Below, in pieces: positions 28,382 through 36,414 of a stretch of DNA of 64,000 bases. This stretch comes from Holophagales bacterium (lineage in GTDB: Bacteria; Acidobacteriota; Thermoanaerobaculia; UBA5066). The translations under genes were made by a program, and so were the position numbers. Numbering within the stretch: position 1 is the first letter of the stretch; each line of letters opens with the position of its first letter. A model generated the notes under the pieces. The model was not told the DNA's origin. It searched no databases and saw nothing but the letters and a program-made list of their open reading frames with translations. The stretch lies in NCBI GenBank assembly GCA_016714815.1, contig JADKBZ010000008.1:124001-188000 (forward strand). Reading direction: 5' to 3'.

Positions 28382-29479
28382 ATGGGCGTGACGGACGACG
28401 TGCAAGGCAGCAGCGTCCTCATCGTGGACGATGCCCCCGAGAACCTGCGGCTCCTGACCACGGTCCTGAAGCGCGGCGGCCTCGTGCCCCGGCCGGTCCC
28501 GAGCGGCCGGCTCGCCATCGAGGCGGCGGCCGTCGACCCTCCCGATCTCGTCCTCCTGGACGTCCAGATGCCGGAGATGTCCGGCGTGGACGTCTGCCGG
28601 TGGTTCAAGCAGGACGAGCGGCTGAAGGGCATTCCCGTCATCTTCATCAGCGGGCTCCTGGGCACCGACGACAAGGTCGAGGCCTTCCGTGTCGGCGCCG
28701 TCGACTACGTCTCCAAGCCGTTCCAGGAGGAGGAGGTCCTCGCACGCGTCAAGACGCATCTGCGTCTCAGGCGGCTGCAGGTGGATCTCGCGTCGCACAA
28801 CGTGCAGCTCGAAGAGCGGGTCGCCGCCCAGGTGAAAGCGGCCACGGCATTCCAGCTCGCGACCATCTTTGCCCTCGCCAAGCTCGCGGAGGCTCGCGAC
28901 GACGACACCGGCCACCACATCGAGCGGGTCCAGACCTTCGCCAGGATGCTGGCCGGGCAGATGCGGCAGATGGGATTGCACGTGGTGCAGCTGACCGCGG
29001 AGTTCATCGACAACCTGTACCAGACGGCCTCGCTCCACGACATCGGGAAGGTCGGCACTCCGGACGCCGTGCTGCTGAAGCCCGGAAAGCTGACCGCGGC
29101 GGAGTTCGAGGAGATGAAGAAGCATTGCGCGCTGGGCGCCGATACGCTGGCATCGGTCCTCAGGCGGCATCCCGACAACCAGTTCCTGCGCATGGGCGTG
29201 AACGTGGCGAGGTCCCACCACGAGAAGTGGGACGGCACCGGCTACCCGGACGGACTCGGGGGCGCGGCGATCCCTCTTTCGGCGCGCATCGTCGCCGTGG
29301 GCGATTTCTACGACGCGCTGACGTCGAAACGGTGCTACCGGCCCGCATTCGGCCACGAGGAGACGTGCGGGATGATCCTGGAAGGCAGCGGGACCCACTT
29401 CGACCCCGAGGCCGTGATGGCCTTCGAGGCCGTGGAGGGCGAGTTCCGGCGCGTCCGGCACGAGATGCAGGAGCGATGA
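28382..29479 (+). CDS. Response regulator with HD-GYP c-di-GMP phosphodiesterase domain
   Basis: 365 residues. The receiver (about 10-130) has VLIVDDAPENLRLL, phospho-Asp in LVLLDVQMPEMSGVDV and Lys in YVSKPFQ. A coiled coil follows, then an HD-GYP domain with DTGHHIERV, the metal-binding HD in TASLHDIGKVGTPD, HCALGAD, ARSHHEKWDGTGYPDGL (GYP motif intact) and DFYDALTSKRCYRPAF. It should hydrolyse cyclic di-GMP when phosphorylated. It is the last gene of the operon, seven bases after the hybrid kinase stop. It occupies the place of the diguanylate cyclase WspR in canonical Wsp systems, so the output would be the opposite sign. Confidence 0.94.
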   Translation: MGVTDDVQGSSVLIVDDAPENLRLLTTVLKRGGLVPRPVPSGRLAIEAAAVDPPDLVLLDVQMPEMSGVDVCRWFKQDERLKGIPVIFISGLLGTDDKVEAFRVGAVDYVSKPFQEEEVLARVKTHLRLRRLQVDLASHNVQLEERVAAQVKAATAFQLATIFALAKLAEARDDDTGHHIERVQTFARMLAGQMRQMGLHVVQLTAEFIDNLYQTASLHDIGKVGTPDAVLLKPGKLTAAEFEEMKKHCALGADTLASVLRRHPDNQFLRMGVNVARSHHEKWDGTGYPDGLGGAAIPLSARIVAVGDFYDALTSKRCYRPAFGHEETCGMILEGSGTHFDPEAVMAFEAVEGEFRRVRHEMQER

Positions 29480-29861
29480 CCCTCTCCGCCCAGGCAGGCA
29501 AGGCGGCGGAGCAGCGGGCGAGCTGAGAGCGGAGATCGCCGGCACGCATGTGCCCCCCCGAAGCGGTGATCACCCGGTTCACTCCCGCCGCGCGTCCCGA
29601 TCGGAGAGGATGACCTGTAGATGGGCATTTCTCCCGGCACGAGTCGCGCCGAGCCCGTGAAGGAGAACCTCGAGCTCGTGGACCTCGACCTCGGAGCCGG
29701 ACTCCTGGAGAAGGCCATGGAGATCTCGAACCCGACATAGACGGTTCGGTCGCGGTCCTCGGCCTTCCCTCCGTGCATCCGCCCTTGATCTCCCCGCTCG
29801 CAGGGCCTAGCCTGCCCGATGCGAAATTCCTCGACGAAACCGCTCTGGAACAGGAGGCTCC
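29480..29861. other. Intergenic region with aldo/keto reductase scar
   Basis: About 380 bases between the HD-GYP gene and the secreted protein at 29862. Apart from the aldo/keto reductase remnant at 29621-29740, I see no gene. The last 120 bases (29741-29861) should hold the promoter of the secreted protein; no strong -35/-10 pair stands out. Confidence 0.5.
29621..29740 (+). pseudogene. C-terminal fragment of an aldo/keto reductase
   Basis: Forty codons ending in TAG. From about 29634 they read PGTSRAEPVKENLELVDLDL and continue GAGLLEKAMEISNPT. This aligns with the end of the aldo/keto reductase at 16706 (AGTRRIEHVKENLGLVDLDL, then GTGTLEEAVRISDPT). In DNA, the first ~40 bases from GTGAAGGAGAACCTCG are almost identical. 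An in-frame stop lies directly upstream, so it is not a functional gene. The fragment marks the far side of the chemosensory operon, which lies between the intact gene and this scar. Confidence 0.85.
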
Positions 29862-31463
29862 ATGAAACTGCATCGAAAACGGGCTGAATGCCTCGCGATA
29901 GCCGTCTCCCTGCTGCTTTCGGCCGGAACCGCGACCGCAGCCGACACCCCGCTGAAGAGCTGGTCGGCGAAACTGCCCTCCGTCGAGACGCCGCAGCTGA
30001 CGGACGCCGCCGGATACGTCATGTCGTTCATGCCGGTAACGCCGTGCCGGATCATCGACACCCGCGGCGGAGCCCCCTTCACGGGCGGGGCGTTTGCGGC
30101 CGCCACCGGGCGTGACTACCAGTTCAGCTCGGCAGCGGCCCCCTGCAACGGCCTGCCGGCGGGCGCCCGCGGGTACTCCATCAACGTCACGGTCACGAAC
30201 ACCGCGGGCGCCGGCTTCCTGGCGATCTACCCGCGCGGAGGCCAGCCGGTGCCTCTCGTCTCGACGATCAACTACGTCGCGGGGCAGTCGCTCGCGAACG
30301 CGGCGTCGGTCCCGACGGACTCCTCGGGATTCCTCACGATCCTCTGCGGCGCCGCGGGAACGGACGTCATCGTCGACGTCAACGGCTACTACATCGGCAC
30401 GAACGGCAGCACACCGCTGAATCCCGGGGTCTACGCCGGCTGGTCGGGGAACACGACCGCCGGCGGGATCCTCTACGTGAAGAACGACAACACGACGAGC
30501 ACGGACAGCACCGTATCGGGGATCCGCGGCATCATCGTGACGACGCAGAGCCCCGGCATGGCCGGGGTCTGGGGCCAGGCCGTGGGCGGGTCCGGCGCGA
30601 ACTACGGCGTGAAAGGGACCAATCCCGCCACCTATTACGATTCCGCCGCCGTCATCGGCTTCTCGGGCGCCGCCCTGCCGCCCCGAGTCGCGGACCTCAG
30701 CGCCGGGGTTCGCGGCGAGGCTTCCGGAACCGCCTACGGTGTGCTCGGGCATTCGGCCTATGCGGGTGTCGCCGGCGCCAAGATCGGGACCGGGGGCGGC
30801 ACCATGGCGATAGGGCGCCTCGGCTACCTGACCTACGGTGTCTTCTCCGAAGGCGACATGGGCGGGACGGGAGCGAAGTACTTCGTCGAGCCGCACCCCG
30901 AGGAGCCGACGCAGGTGATCCGCTACGTCGCCCTCGAGGGACCCGAGTCCGGGACCTACTTCCGGGGTCGCAGCCGCTTCGTCAACGGCTCCGCCCGCAT
31001 CGCCGTTCCCGTCTCCTTCCGCTTCGTGACCGACCCGGAGGGGATCACCGTCCAGGTCACCCCGATCGGCAGGCAGGCCACGTTCGCGGTCACGAGCATC
31101 GACCTAAAGGAGATCGTCGTCGAGGCGTCGAAGGACGTGGAGTTCTCCTTCCTCGTCCAGGGAGTCCGGAAAGCGTTCAAGGGCTTCGAGCCGATCGGCG
31201 AGGGAATGGAGTTCGTTCCCGAGGGCCCGCGCTCCACGATGCCGGCATCCCTCACGCAGGAGGCCCGGCGGCGCCTCGTGGCGAACGGGACGTACAACCC
31301 CGACGGGACGGTCAACCTGACGACGGCCGAGAGAGCCGGCTGGGCGCAGGCGTGGCGCGAGCGGGACGAAGCGGCACTCGAGGCAGCAGCGGCGGCCGCC
31401 GAGGCCGCAAAGGCCGATCCCCAGATCTCGGGTTCGCGATCACCGGTCCGCGAGCGCCCGTAG
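29862..31463 (+). CDS. Secreted modular protein with PCR..DTR/DVNGYY module
   Basis: 533 residues with a clear signal peptide (AECLAIAVSLLLSAGTATAAD, cleaved near residue 27). Residues about 55-180 are the module beginning TPCRIIDTRGG and ending VIVDVNGYYIG, shared with the C-termini of the 3776 and 14295 proteins but here N-terminal. The middle (about 190-350) is Gly-rich with motifs such as GVWGQAVGG, NYGVKGT, GVRGEASGTAYGVLG and AGVAGAK, resembling beta-solenoid or fibre-like repeats. The last 180 residues (YFVEPHPEEPTQVIRYVALEGPESGTYFRG onward in part) resemble the C-terminal region of large secreted proteins I associate with Acidobacteriota. The end is Ala/Glu-rich and helical. Likely a surface or extracellular structural protein; no enzyme residues are recognised. 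Confidence 0.85.
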   Translation: MKLHRKRAECLAIAVSLLLSAGTATAADTPLKSWSAKLPSVETPQLTDAAGYVMSFMPVTPCRIIDTRGGAPFTGGAFAAATGRDYQFSSAAAPCNGLPAGARGYSINVTVTNTAGAGFLAIYPRGGQPVPLVSTINYVAGQSLANAASVPTDSSGFLTILCGAAGTDVIVDVNGYYIGTNGSTPLNPGVYAGWSGNTTAGGILYVKNDNTTSTDSTVSGIRGIIVTTQSPGMAGVWGQAVGGSGANYGVKGTNPATYYDSAAVIGFSGAALPPRVADLSAGVRGEASGTAYGVLGHSAYAGVAGAKIGTGGGTMAIGRLGYLTYGVFSEGDMGGTGAKYFVEPHPEEPTQVIRYVALEGPESGTYFRGRSRFVNGSARIAVPVSFRFVTDPEGITVQVTPIGRQATFAVTSIDLKEIVVEASKDVEFSFLVQGVRKAFKGFEPIGEGMEFVPEGPRSTMPASLTQEARRRLVANGTYNPDGTVNLTTAERAGWAQAWRERDEAALEAAAAAAEAAKADPQISGSRSPVRERP

Positions 31464-31483
31464 ATTTCCTTCTTCCCGGTCCT

Positions 31484-31512
31484 GGAGGGCCGCGGCCTCG
31501 CCGCGGCCCTCC
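31484..31512. terminator. Bidirectional hairpin terminator
   Basis: Perfect 12-bp stem (GGAGGGCCGCGG / CCGCGGCCCTCC) with loop CCTCG, between the convergent genes at 29862 and 31533. Confidence 0.75.
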
Positions 31513-31532
31513 GGGCACTCCCGCGCGTCGCC

Positions 31533-31838
31533 TCAGGGGACGTGCCCGGCGAACTCGGCGGCCACCGTCTGGGAAACGCTGCCGAGAGCCTCGTCGAGCG
31601 TCCGACCCGTCGCCTGCTCGTACTCCTCGCCTCGCTTGACCTCCGCCTGCCACACGAGCCCCCAGCGCACCGTCCACCCGTCCTTCTCGAGCTCCTTCAC
31701 CTTCGGCAGCCAGTCGCGCCCCTGCGAGACGCGCAGCGCCGTGAGCGCCTGGAAGACCGCCTTCAGGAGCTCCAGGTCGTCCCCCTTCGGTTCGACCCCG
31801 TCGGGGATGGGGACTTCGAGGATCCGCCTCGGCTGCAT
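31533..31838 (-). CDS. Small conserved-looking cytosolic protein of unknown function
   Basis: 101 residues starting MQPRRILEVPIPDG with no signal or membrane segment. It is charged and probably alpha/beta (ELLKAVFQALTALRVSQG, then WTVRWGLVWQAEVKRGEEYEQATGRTLDEAL). I do not recognise the family. It lies 21 bases downstream of the kbl stop on the same strand... that is, it is the last possible gene of the acpS-acsA-acp-kbl operon and may be co-transcribed. Codon use looks like its neighbours, so it is probably real. Confidence 0.65.
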   Translation of the reverse strand: MQPRRILEVPIPDGVEPKGDDLELLKAVFQALTALRVSQGRDWLPKVKELEKDGWTVRWGLVWQAEVKRGEEYEQATGRTLDEALGSVSQTVAAEFAGHVP

Positions 31839-31859
31839 CGTCGCCTCCTCCCGAGCCCG

Positions 31860-33131
31860 TCAGAGCCCGTACCGGGCCGCCATCTCGGCCTTCGTCTTCC
31901 CGAGGATGTCGTGCTTCATTCCGACCTTCACGAAGGCCGCCAGGGCCCTCTCGAGCTGCTCCCGCGTGTGGGCCGCCGAGAGCTGCGTCCGGATGCGCGC
32001 CTGCCCCTTCGCCACGACCGGGAAGAAGAAGCCGACGACGTAGACCCCCTCGGCGAAGAGGTCGCGCGCCACGTCCTGAGCGAGCTTCGCGTCGTAGAGC
32101 ATCACCGGGACGATCGGGCTCGCACCCGCCTTGACGTCGAAGCCCGCCTCGGTGAGGCCCTTCCGCCAGAAGAGCGTGTTCTCCTCGAGGCGGTCGCGCC
32201 GCTGGGTCGTCTCCGAGACGAGGTCGAGGACCTCCAGAGTCCCCGAGACGATGACCGAGGCGAGAGTGTTCGAGAAGAGGTACGGCCGCGCCCGCTGGCG
32301 GCAGAGGTCGACCAGCTCCTTTCGACCGCTGATGCAGCCGCCGGAGGCCCCGCCGAGCGCCTTGCCGAACGTCGTCGTGATCAGGTCGACCCGGCCGAGG
32401 ACGCCGAAGTGCTCGGGCGTCCCACGTCCCGTCCTGCCGATGAAGCCCGACGCGTGGGAGTCGTCGACGAACGTCAGCGCTCCGTGCTCCTCGGCGAGGG
32501 CCACGATCTCGTCGAGCTTCGCGAGGTCGCCGTCCATCGAGAAGACGCCGTCGGTGATGACGACCCGGAAGCGCTTGTCCGCGTGCTCGTGGAGCTTCAC
32601 CGCCAGGTGCCCCATATCCGAGTGCTTGTAGGTATCGGTCATCGCCTTGCAGAGGCGCATCCCGTCGACGATCGAGGCGTGGACGAGGCGGTCGGCGATC
32701 AGGACGTCCTTCTCTCCGAAGAGCGCCTCGAAGACGGCGGCGTTCGCGTCGAGACAGGAGGAGAAGAGGAGCGTCTCCTCGGTCCCGAGGAACGCCGTCA
32801 GGCGGCTCTCGAGCTGACGGTGGATGTCCTGCGTCCCGCAGATGAAGCGGACGGAGGACATCCCGTACCCCCGCCTGTCGAGGCCCGCGTGAGCGGCCGC
32901 GACGACGCGGGGGTGCGAGGAGAGGCCGAGGTAGTTGTTCGCGCAGAGGTTCAGGACCTTCTTCGGCGCGGCGCCCGCGGGGAACTCGACCTCGATCTCG
33001 GCCCCCTGCGGGCCGTGGATGAAGCGCTCCTCCTTGAAGAGGCCGGCCGCGCGGATCGCGTCGAGCTCGGTGCGGTAGACCTCGCGGAACGTGGCGGTGG
33101 CGGAGGGCGCGACGGCGGTCTCCACGGTCAC
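31860..33131 (-). CDS. kbl: Glycine C-acetyltransferase / alpha-oxoamine synthase (Kbl-like)
   Basis: 423 residues, PLP-dependent. It tracks E. coli Kbl closely: AGLFKEERFI near the start, NLCANNYLGLSSHP, GYGMSSVRFICGTQDIHRQLE, HASIVDGMRLCKA, FSMDGD, DDSHASGF, the PLP-lysine region TTTFGKALGGASGG, RPYLFSNTLA and KGQARIRTQLSAAHT. Kbl condenses glycine with acetyl-CoA to 2-amino-3-oxobutyrate, or runs in reverse in threonine breakdown. No threonine dehydrogenase is adjacent. Instead it overlaps (GTGA) an acyl carrier protein gene and shares an operon with an acetyl-CoA synthetase and AcpS. That suggests an acyl-ACP donor, as in serine palmitoyltransferase and other oxoamine synthases. The GTG at 33131 is chosen for this coupling. 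Confidence 0.9.
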   Translation of the reverse strand: MTVETAVAPSATATFREVYRTELDAIRAAGLFKEERFIHGPQGAEIEVEFPAGAAPKKVLNLCANNYLGLSSHPRVVAAAHAGLDRRGYGMSSVRFICGTQDIHRQLESRLTAFLGTEETLLFSSCLDANAAVFEALFGEKDVLIADRLVHASIVDGMRLCKAMTDTYKHSDMGHLAVKLHEHADKRFRVVITDGVFSMDGDLAKLDEIVALAEEHGALTFVDDSHASGFIGRTGRGTPEHFGVLGRVDLITTTFGKALGGASGGCISGRKELVDLCRQRARPYLFSNTLASVIVSGTLEVLDLVSETTQRRDRLEENTLFWRKGLTEAGFDVKAGASPIVPVMLYDAKLAQDVARDLFAEGVYVVGFFFPVVAKGQARIRTQLSAAHTREQLERALAAFVKVGMKHDILGKTKAEMAARYGL

Positions 33132-33385
33132 GCCTTCACCGCCGCGAGGCGCTCGACGAGGGCCGCGATCGAGTCGACGGTGTCGAACGCCTCGGGCGAG
33201 GCGTCGGCGTCGGGGATCTTCACGTCGTACTTCCGCTCGAGAAAGCGCTTGAGCGAGACCATCGAGAAGGAGTCGACGATGCCGCCCGAGATGAGGCGCG
33301 TCGTCGGCGACAGCGTCCGTTCGTCGTCCTCCTCGAGGTACTCGCGGCGGACGTAGTCCAGGATCGCGATCCGAAGGTCGTCCAT
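33128..33385 (-). CDS. Acyl carrier protein (dedicated, non-FabF-cluster)
   Basis: 85 residues with the four-helix ACP pattern. The phosphopantetheine attachment serine is Ser39 in ISGGIVDSFSMVSLKRFLE (the usual DSL is DSF here). FERs from housekeeping ACPs include the DSF motif and a long acidic loop (LEEDDERTLSPTTRL). It is followed by overlapping kbl and preceded, three bases away, by an AMP-forming acyl synthetase. AcpS is in the same operon to load it. This looks like a specialised carrier that receives an acyl (perhaps acetyl) group and hands it to the oxoamine synthase. Confidence 0.9.
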   Translation of the reverse strand: MDDLRIAILDYVRREYLEEDDERTLSPTTRLISGGIVDSFSMVSLKRFLERKYDVKIPDADASPEAFDTVDSIAALVERLAAVKA

Positions 33386-33388
33386 CGT

Positions 33389-35149
33389 TCAGTCCTCCAT
33401 CAGCGTCGAGACGTCGCCGAGCGGCTCGCCGAACTCCTGGGCGCGCAGGACCCGCCTCACGATCTTCCCGCTCCGCGTTCGCGGGAGCGACGGGACGAAG
33501 GCGATCTCCTGCGGCATGGCGATCGGAGAGAGGCGCTTGCGGACGAAGTTCATGATCTCGAGCTCGAGGTCGGGAGAGGCCTCGTGCCCGGGCTTGAGCG
33601 TGACGAACGCCTTGACGACCTCCATGTTCACCGGGTCGGGTTTCGCCACCGCGGCCGACTCGGCGACGGCCGGATGCTCGAGCAGAGCCGACTCCACCTC
33701 GAACGGTCCGACGAGGTGGCCGCCCGTGTTGATGACGTCGTCGTCGCGGCCGATGAACCAGAAGTAGCCGTCGGCGTCGAAGGTCCCGCGGTCCCCCGTC
33801 AGGTACCACCCGTTCGCGAACTTCTTCGCGTAGCCCGCCGGGTTGTTCCAGTAGCCGCGGATCATCGAGGGCCAGCCGGGACGAAGGCCGATCATCCCGA
33901 CCCGCCCCGGCTCGGACAGAGGCTCGAACGTCTTCAGGTCGAGGATCGCCGCCGTGATGCCGGGGAAGGGCCTGCCCATCGAGCCCGCCTTGATCGGCAT
34001 GCCGGGGTAGTTCGACACGACGATGCAGCCCGTCTCGGTCTGCCAGAACGTGTCGTGGAACGGCAGGCCGAGGGCTTCCCGCGACCAGTGCACGGCCTCG
34101 GGGTTGAGCGGCTCGCCGACGCTCGCCAGGTGCCGGAGCGCCGAGAGGTCGTGGCGCCGCACCGGCGCGAGCCCTTCCTTCATCAGGAGGCGGATCGCCG
34201 TCGGCGCCGAGTACCAGACGGTCACCCGGCGCTTCTCGAGGAACGCGTACCACCGCTCGGCGCCGAACCCCGCGTCGAGGACGACCTGCGTCGCGCCGCA
34301 GGCCCAGGGGCCGATGATCCCGTACGACGTCCCGGTCACCCACCCCGGGTCGGCGTTGCACCAGTAGACGTCGTCCTCGTTCAGGTCGAGGACCCACCTC
34401 GTCGTCAGGTACTGCGAGACGAGCGAGCGGTGGACGTGCTGAGCCCCCTTCGGCTGGCCCGTCGTTCCCGAGGTGTAGTGGAGAACCGAAGGCGTCTCCG
34501 GTCCCGCCGGGAACACCTCGTACTCTTCGACGCGCGGCGCGGCGTCGAGCTCGAGCGCGACCTCGCCCTCTCCGAGCCTGGCGTCTCCCGCGTCGACGAC
34601 GACGACGAGCCGCAGGCCGGGAAGCTGGGCCCGGGCCCGCCGCACTTTCGGCAGGTGCTTCCTCTGCGTGATCACGCAGCAGGTCCCCGCGTCCAGCAGC
34701 CGCGTCGCGAGCGACTCCTCGCCGAAGGCCGAGAAGAGGGGCTGGACGACCGCGCCGAGCTTCAGTATGCCGACGAAGGCGAGATAGAGCTCCGGGACAC
34801 GGTCGAGGAAAAGGCAGACGCGCTCACCCGGATTCACTCCCTTCGCCGAGAGCCACGCCGCAACCGTGTTCGAGAGGACCCGCAGGTCGTCGAAGGTGTA
34901 TTTCCTCTCCTGCCCCTCGGCCCCTTCCCAGAAGAGAGCCGTCTTCTGAGCGAGGCCGCGACGGCAGATCCGGTCCGACAGGTTCCAGCCGATGTTGACC
35001 GGGTCCCCCCGGCCCCACCCGAGCTCGCGCTCCGCGAGAACCCAGTCGAAGCCCCTCCCCGCCTCCTCCCACGACCCGATGTTCGGGGGACGGGCGACGG
35101 CCCCGGCGGCCTCCAGGATCGCCGTCCCCACCTCCTCTCCGTTGCCCAT
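33389..35149 (-). CDS. acsA: AMP-forming acetyl-CoA synthetase (AcsA-type)
   Basis: 586 residues of the ANL superfamily. The P-loop-like motif is HYTSGTTGQPKGAQHVHRSL. The acetate-type signature YWCNADPGWVTGTSYGIIGPW resembles Bacillus AcsA, as do SVGEPLNPEAV, DTFWQTETG, WYLTGDRG and the terminal PRTRSGKIVRRVLRAQEF. The last is the catalytic Lys and a known acetylation target in the family. The ending GDVSTLMED is nearly the AcsA terminus. It activates acetate or a short acyl group as acyl-AMP and transfers it to CoA; next to an ACP it may instead charge the carrier. It lies three bases before acp and 21 after acpS. Confidence 0.92.
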   Translation of the reverse strand: MGNGEEVGTAILEAAGAVARPPNIGSWEEAGRGFDWVLAERELGWGRGDPVNIGWNLSDRICRRGLAQKTALFWEGAEGQERKYTFDDLRVLSNTVAAWLSAKGVNPGERVCLFLDRVPELYLAFVGILKLGAVVQPLFSAFGEESLATRLLDAGTCCVITQRKHLPKVRRARAQLPGLRLVVVVDAGDARLGEGEVALELDAAPRVEEYEVFPAGPETPSVLHYTSGTTGQPKGAQHVHRSLVSQYLTTRWVLDLNEDDVYWCNADPGWVTGTSYGIIGPWACGATQVVLDAGFGAERWYAFLEKRRVTVWYSAPTAIRLLMKEGLAPVRRHDLSALRHLASVGEPLNPEAVHWSREALGLPFHDTFWQTETGCIVVSNYPGMPIKAGSMGRPFPGITAAILDLKTFEPLSEPGRVGMIGLRPGWPSMIRGYWNNPAGYAKKFANGWYLTGDRGTFDADGYFWFIGRDDDVINTGGHLVGPFEVESALLEHPAVAESAAVAKPDPVNMEVVKAFVTLKPGHEASPDLELEIMNFVRKRLSPIAMPQEIAFVPSLPRTRSGKIVRRVLRAQEFGEPLGDVSTLMED

Positions 35150-35170
35150 CCGACCCTCCTTCCCCTCCGA

Positions 35171-35545
35171 TCACCCTTCGAGGACGACGGTCGCCGACGC
35201 GAGCGTCGTCGTGTGCGACAGCGAAACGAAGACCCCCCGGACACCCAGCCTTCCGGCGGCCGCCAGGGCGCGCCCCTGAAGCACGAGCCGGGGCCGTCCC
35301 CCGGCTTCGCGCTCCACCTCCACGTCCTTGAGCGAGACCCCTTCCGGCCCCGGCCCGACCGCCTTCCAGAACGCCTCCTTCGCAGCGAAGCGTGCCGAGA
35401 AGTGCTGCGCAGGCTGTCCCATCCCTTCGCAATAGGCGATTTCCGCCAGCGTGAAGACGTCGTCCCGAAACCCGGCCCCCTGACGCGCCAGCTCCCGGGC
35501 CATCCGCCCGACGTCGAGGAGATCGGTGCCGATCCCGACGATCAT
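35171..35545 (-). CDS. acpS: Holo-ACP synthase (4'-phosphopantetheinyl transferase)
   Basis: 124 residues, the usual AcpS length. Diagnostic motifs are MIVGIGTDLLDVGRM at the N-terminus (metal-binding Asp), FSARFAAKEAFWKAVG (catalytic Glu and Lys) and VFVSLSHTTTLASATVV at the end. It transfers phosphopantetheine from CoA to a carrier-protein serine. As first gene of the operon it probably serves the ACP encoded at 33128, and may also be the housekeeping enzyme. Confidence 0.94.
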   Translation of the reverse strand: MIVGIGTDLLDVGRMARELARQGAGFRDDVFTLAEIAYCEGMGQPAQHFSARFAAKEAFWKAVGPGPEGVSLKDVEVEREAGGRPRLVLQGRALAAAGRLGVRGVFVSLSHTTTLASATVVLEG

Positions 35546-35669
35546 CCTGGCCTCCGGCGGAGACTCCGTCCAGCCGCTGACCGGCGTAGACGACTCGCAC
35601 ACTCTCCGGCTATCCAAAAGGTGGTGCTGCGTCCCGGCGGTGTCAAGCGGCTCGCGCCGGTATTCGCCT

Positions 35670-35742
35670 GGGACCCGAGGGACCCGAGGGACCCGAGGGA
35701 CCGGAGGACCGAGAGACCGAGAGACCGAGAGACCGAGAGACG
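35670..35742. repeat. Short tandem array (9-bp then 8-bp units)
   Basis: About four copies of GGGACCCGA pass through a degenerate unit into about four copies of GACCGAGA. On the opposite strand it resembles the array at 36415, so the two arrays are inverted relative to each other about 700 bases apart. Confidence 0.8.
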
Positions 35743-36039
35743 CCAGCTTCACCGTCACGTCGCTTCGACAGGGGGCCGCGTGCGGGACGGTACGTCTCGC
35801 CGCCGCCTGCTGCGCTCCGCCGACCCGCTTCCGAGCTCGCTCCGGCCGGGCGGGGCGCCCGCGCGAACTCCTCGCGCCGCTCGTCAAACACGCGCGCGGG
35901 CTTCATCCCCGCCCGGTCCTCGCGAGCTCGAGCGGGTCCCCGGCGGTGCTCGGGGGCGGCTCGCGAGACGCACCGCCCCACCCGCGGCCGGCGCGCATCA
36001 GCGATCCGCAGAGAGCCGCCTCCGGCGGCCGCACCGAAG

Positions 36040-36058
36040 GGGTCTGGTCTACGCTCTA
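36040..36058 (+). repeat. REP-like dispersed repeat, family 2, copy 1
   Basis: GGGGTCTGGTCTACGCTCTAC. The first 14 bases recur at 63933 (same orientation) and, with one change, in reverse at 62634. The core shares GGGGTCnGGTCT with family 1. Confidence 0.65.
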
Positions 36059-36117
36059 CACTCTACTGAAGCTAGACATCAGAGAGAGACTCGGCAACTT
36101 TCGGTTCTCTGCTGCGG

Positions 36118-36145
36118 CTATAACATAGAATCAAGACCTGACCCC
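36118..36145 (-). repeat. REP-like dispersed repeat, family 1, copy 4
   Basis: CTATAACATAGA followed by ATCAAGACCTGACCCC, reverse orientation relative to 2377. It lies about 60 bases from a family 2 element in the opposite orientation. Confidence 0.75.
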
Positions 36146-36414
36146 GTGCGCTTCCGAAAGCTCTGTTGCCGGGGGTCCGAGCGGGCGGGAGGGGTGTCCC
36201 GCGAGCGGCTTCGAGCACCCGCGGGGACCCGCACGGCTCCGCGAGCAGGCCGCCGGACCAGGCGAGCGCGCGCGTGCAACGAGCGGAGCGAGGCGTTCGC
36301 GCTCGCCCCGGCGGCCCGCGCAGCGGGGCCGATGTGGGTCGCGGGCGCGCAGGGCCGCCGTGGGACATCCCTCCCGTCTGCGACTCGTGCGGCACGGTGA
36401 GATGTCCTGGAACG

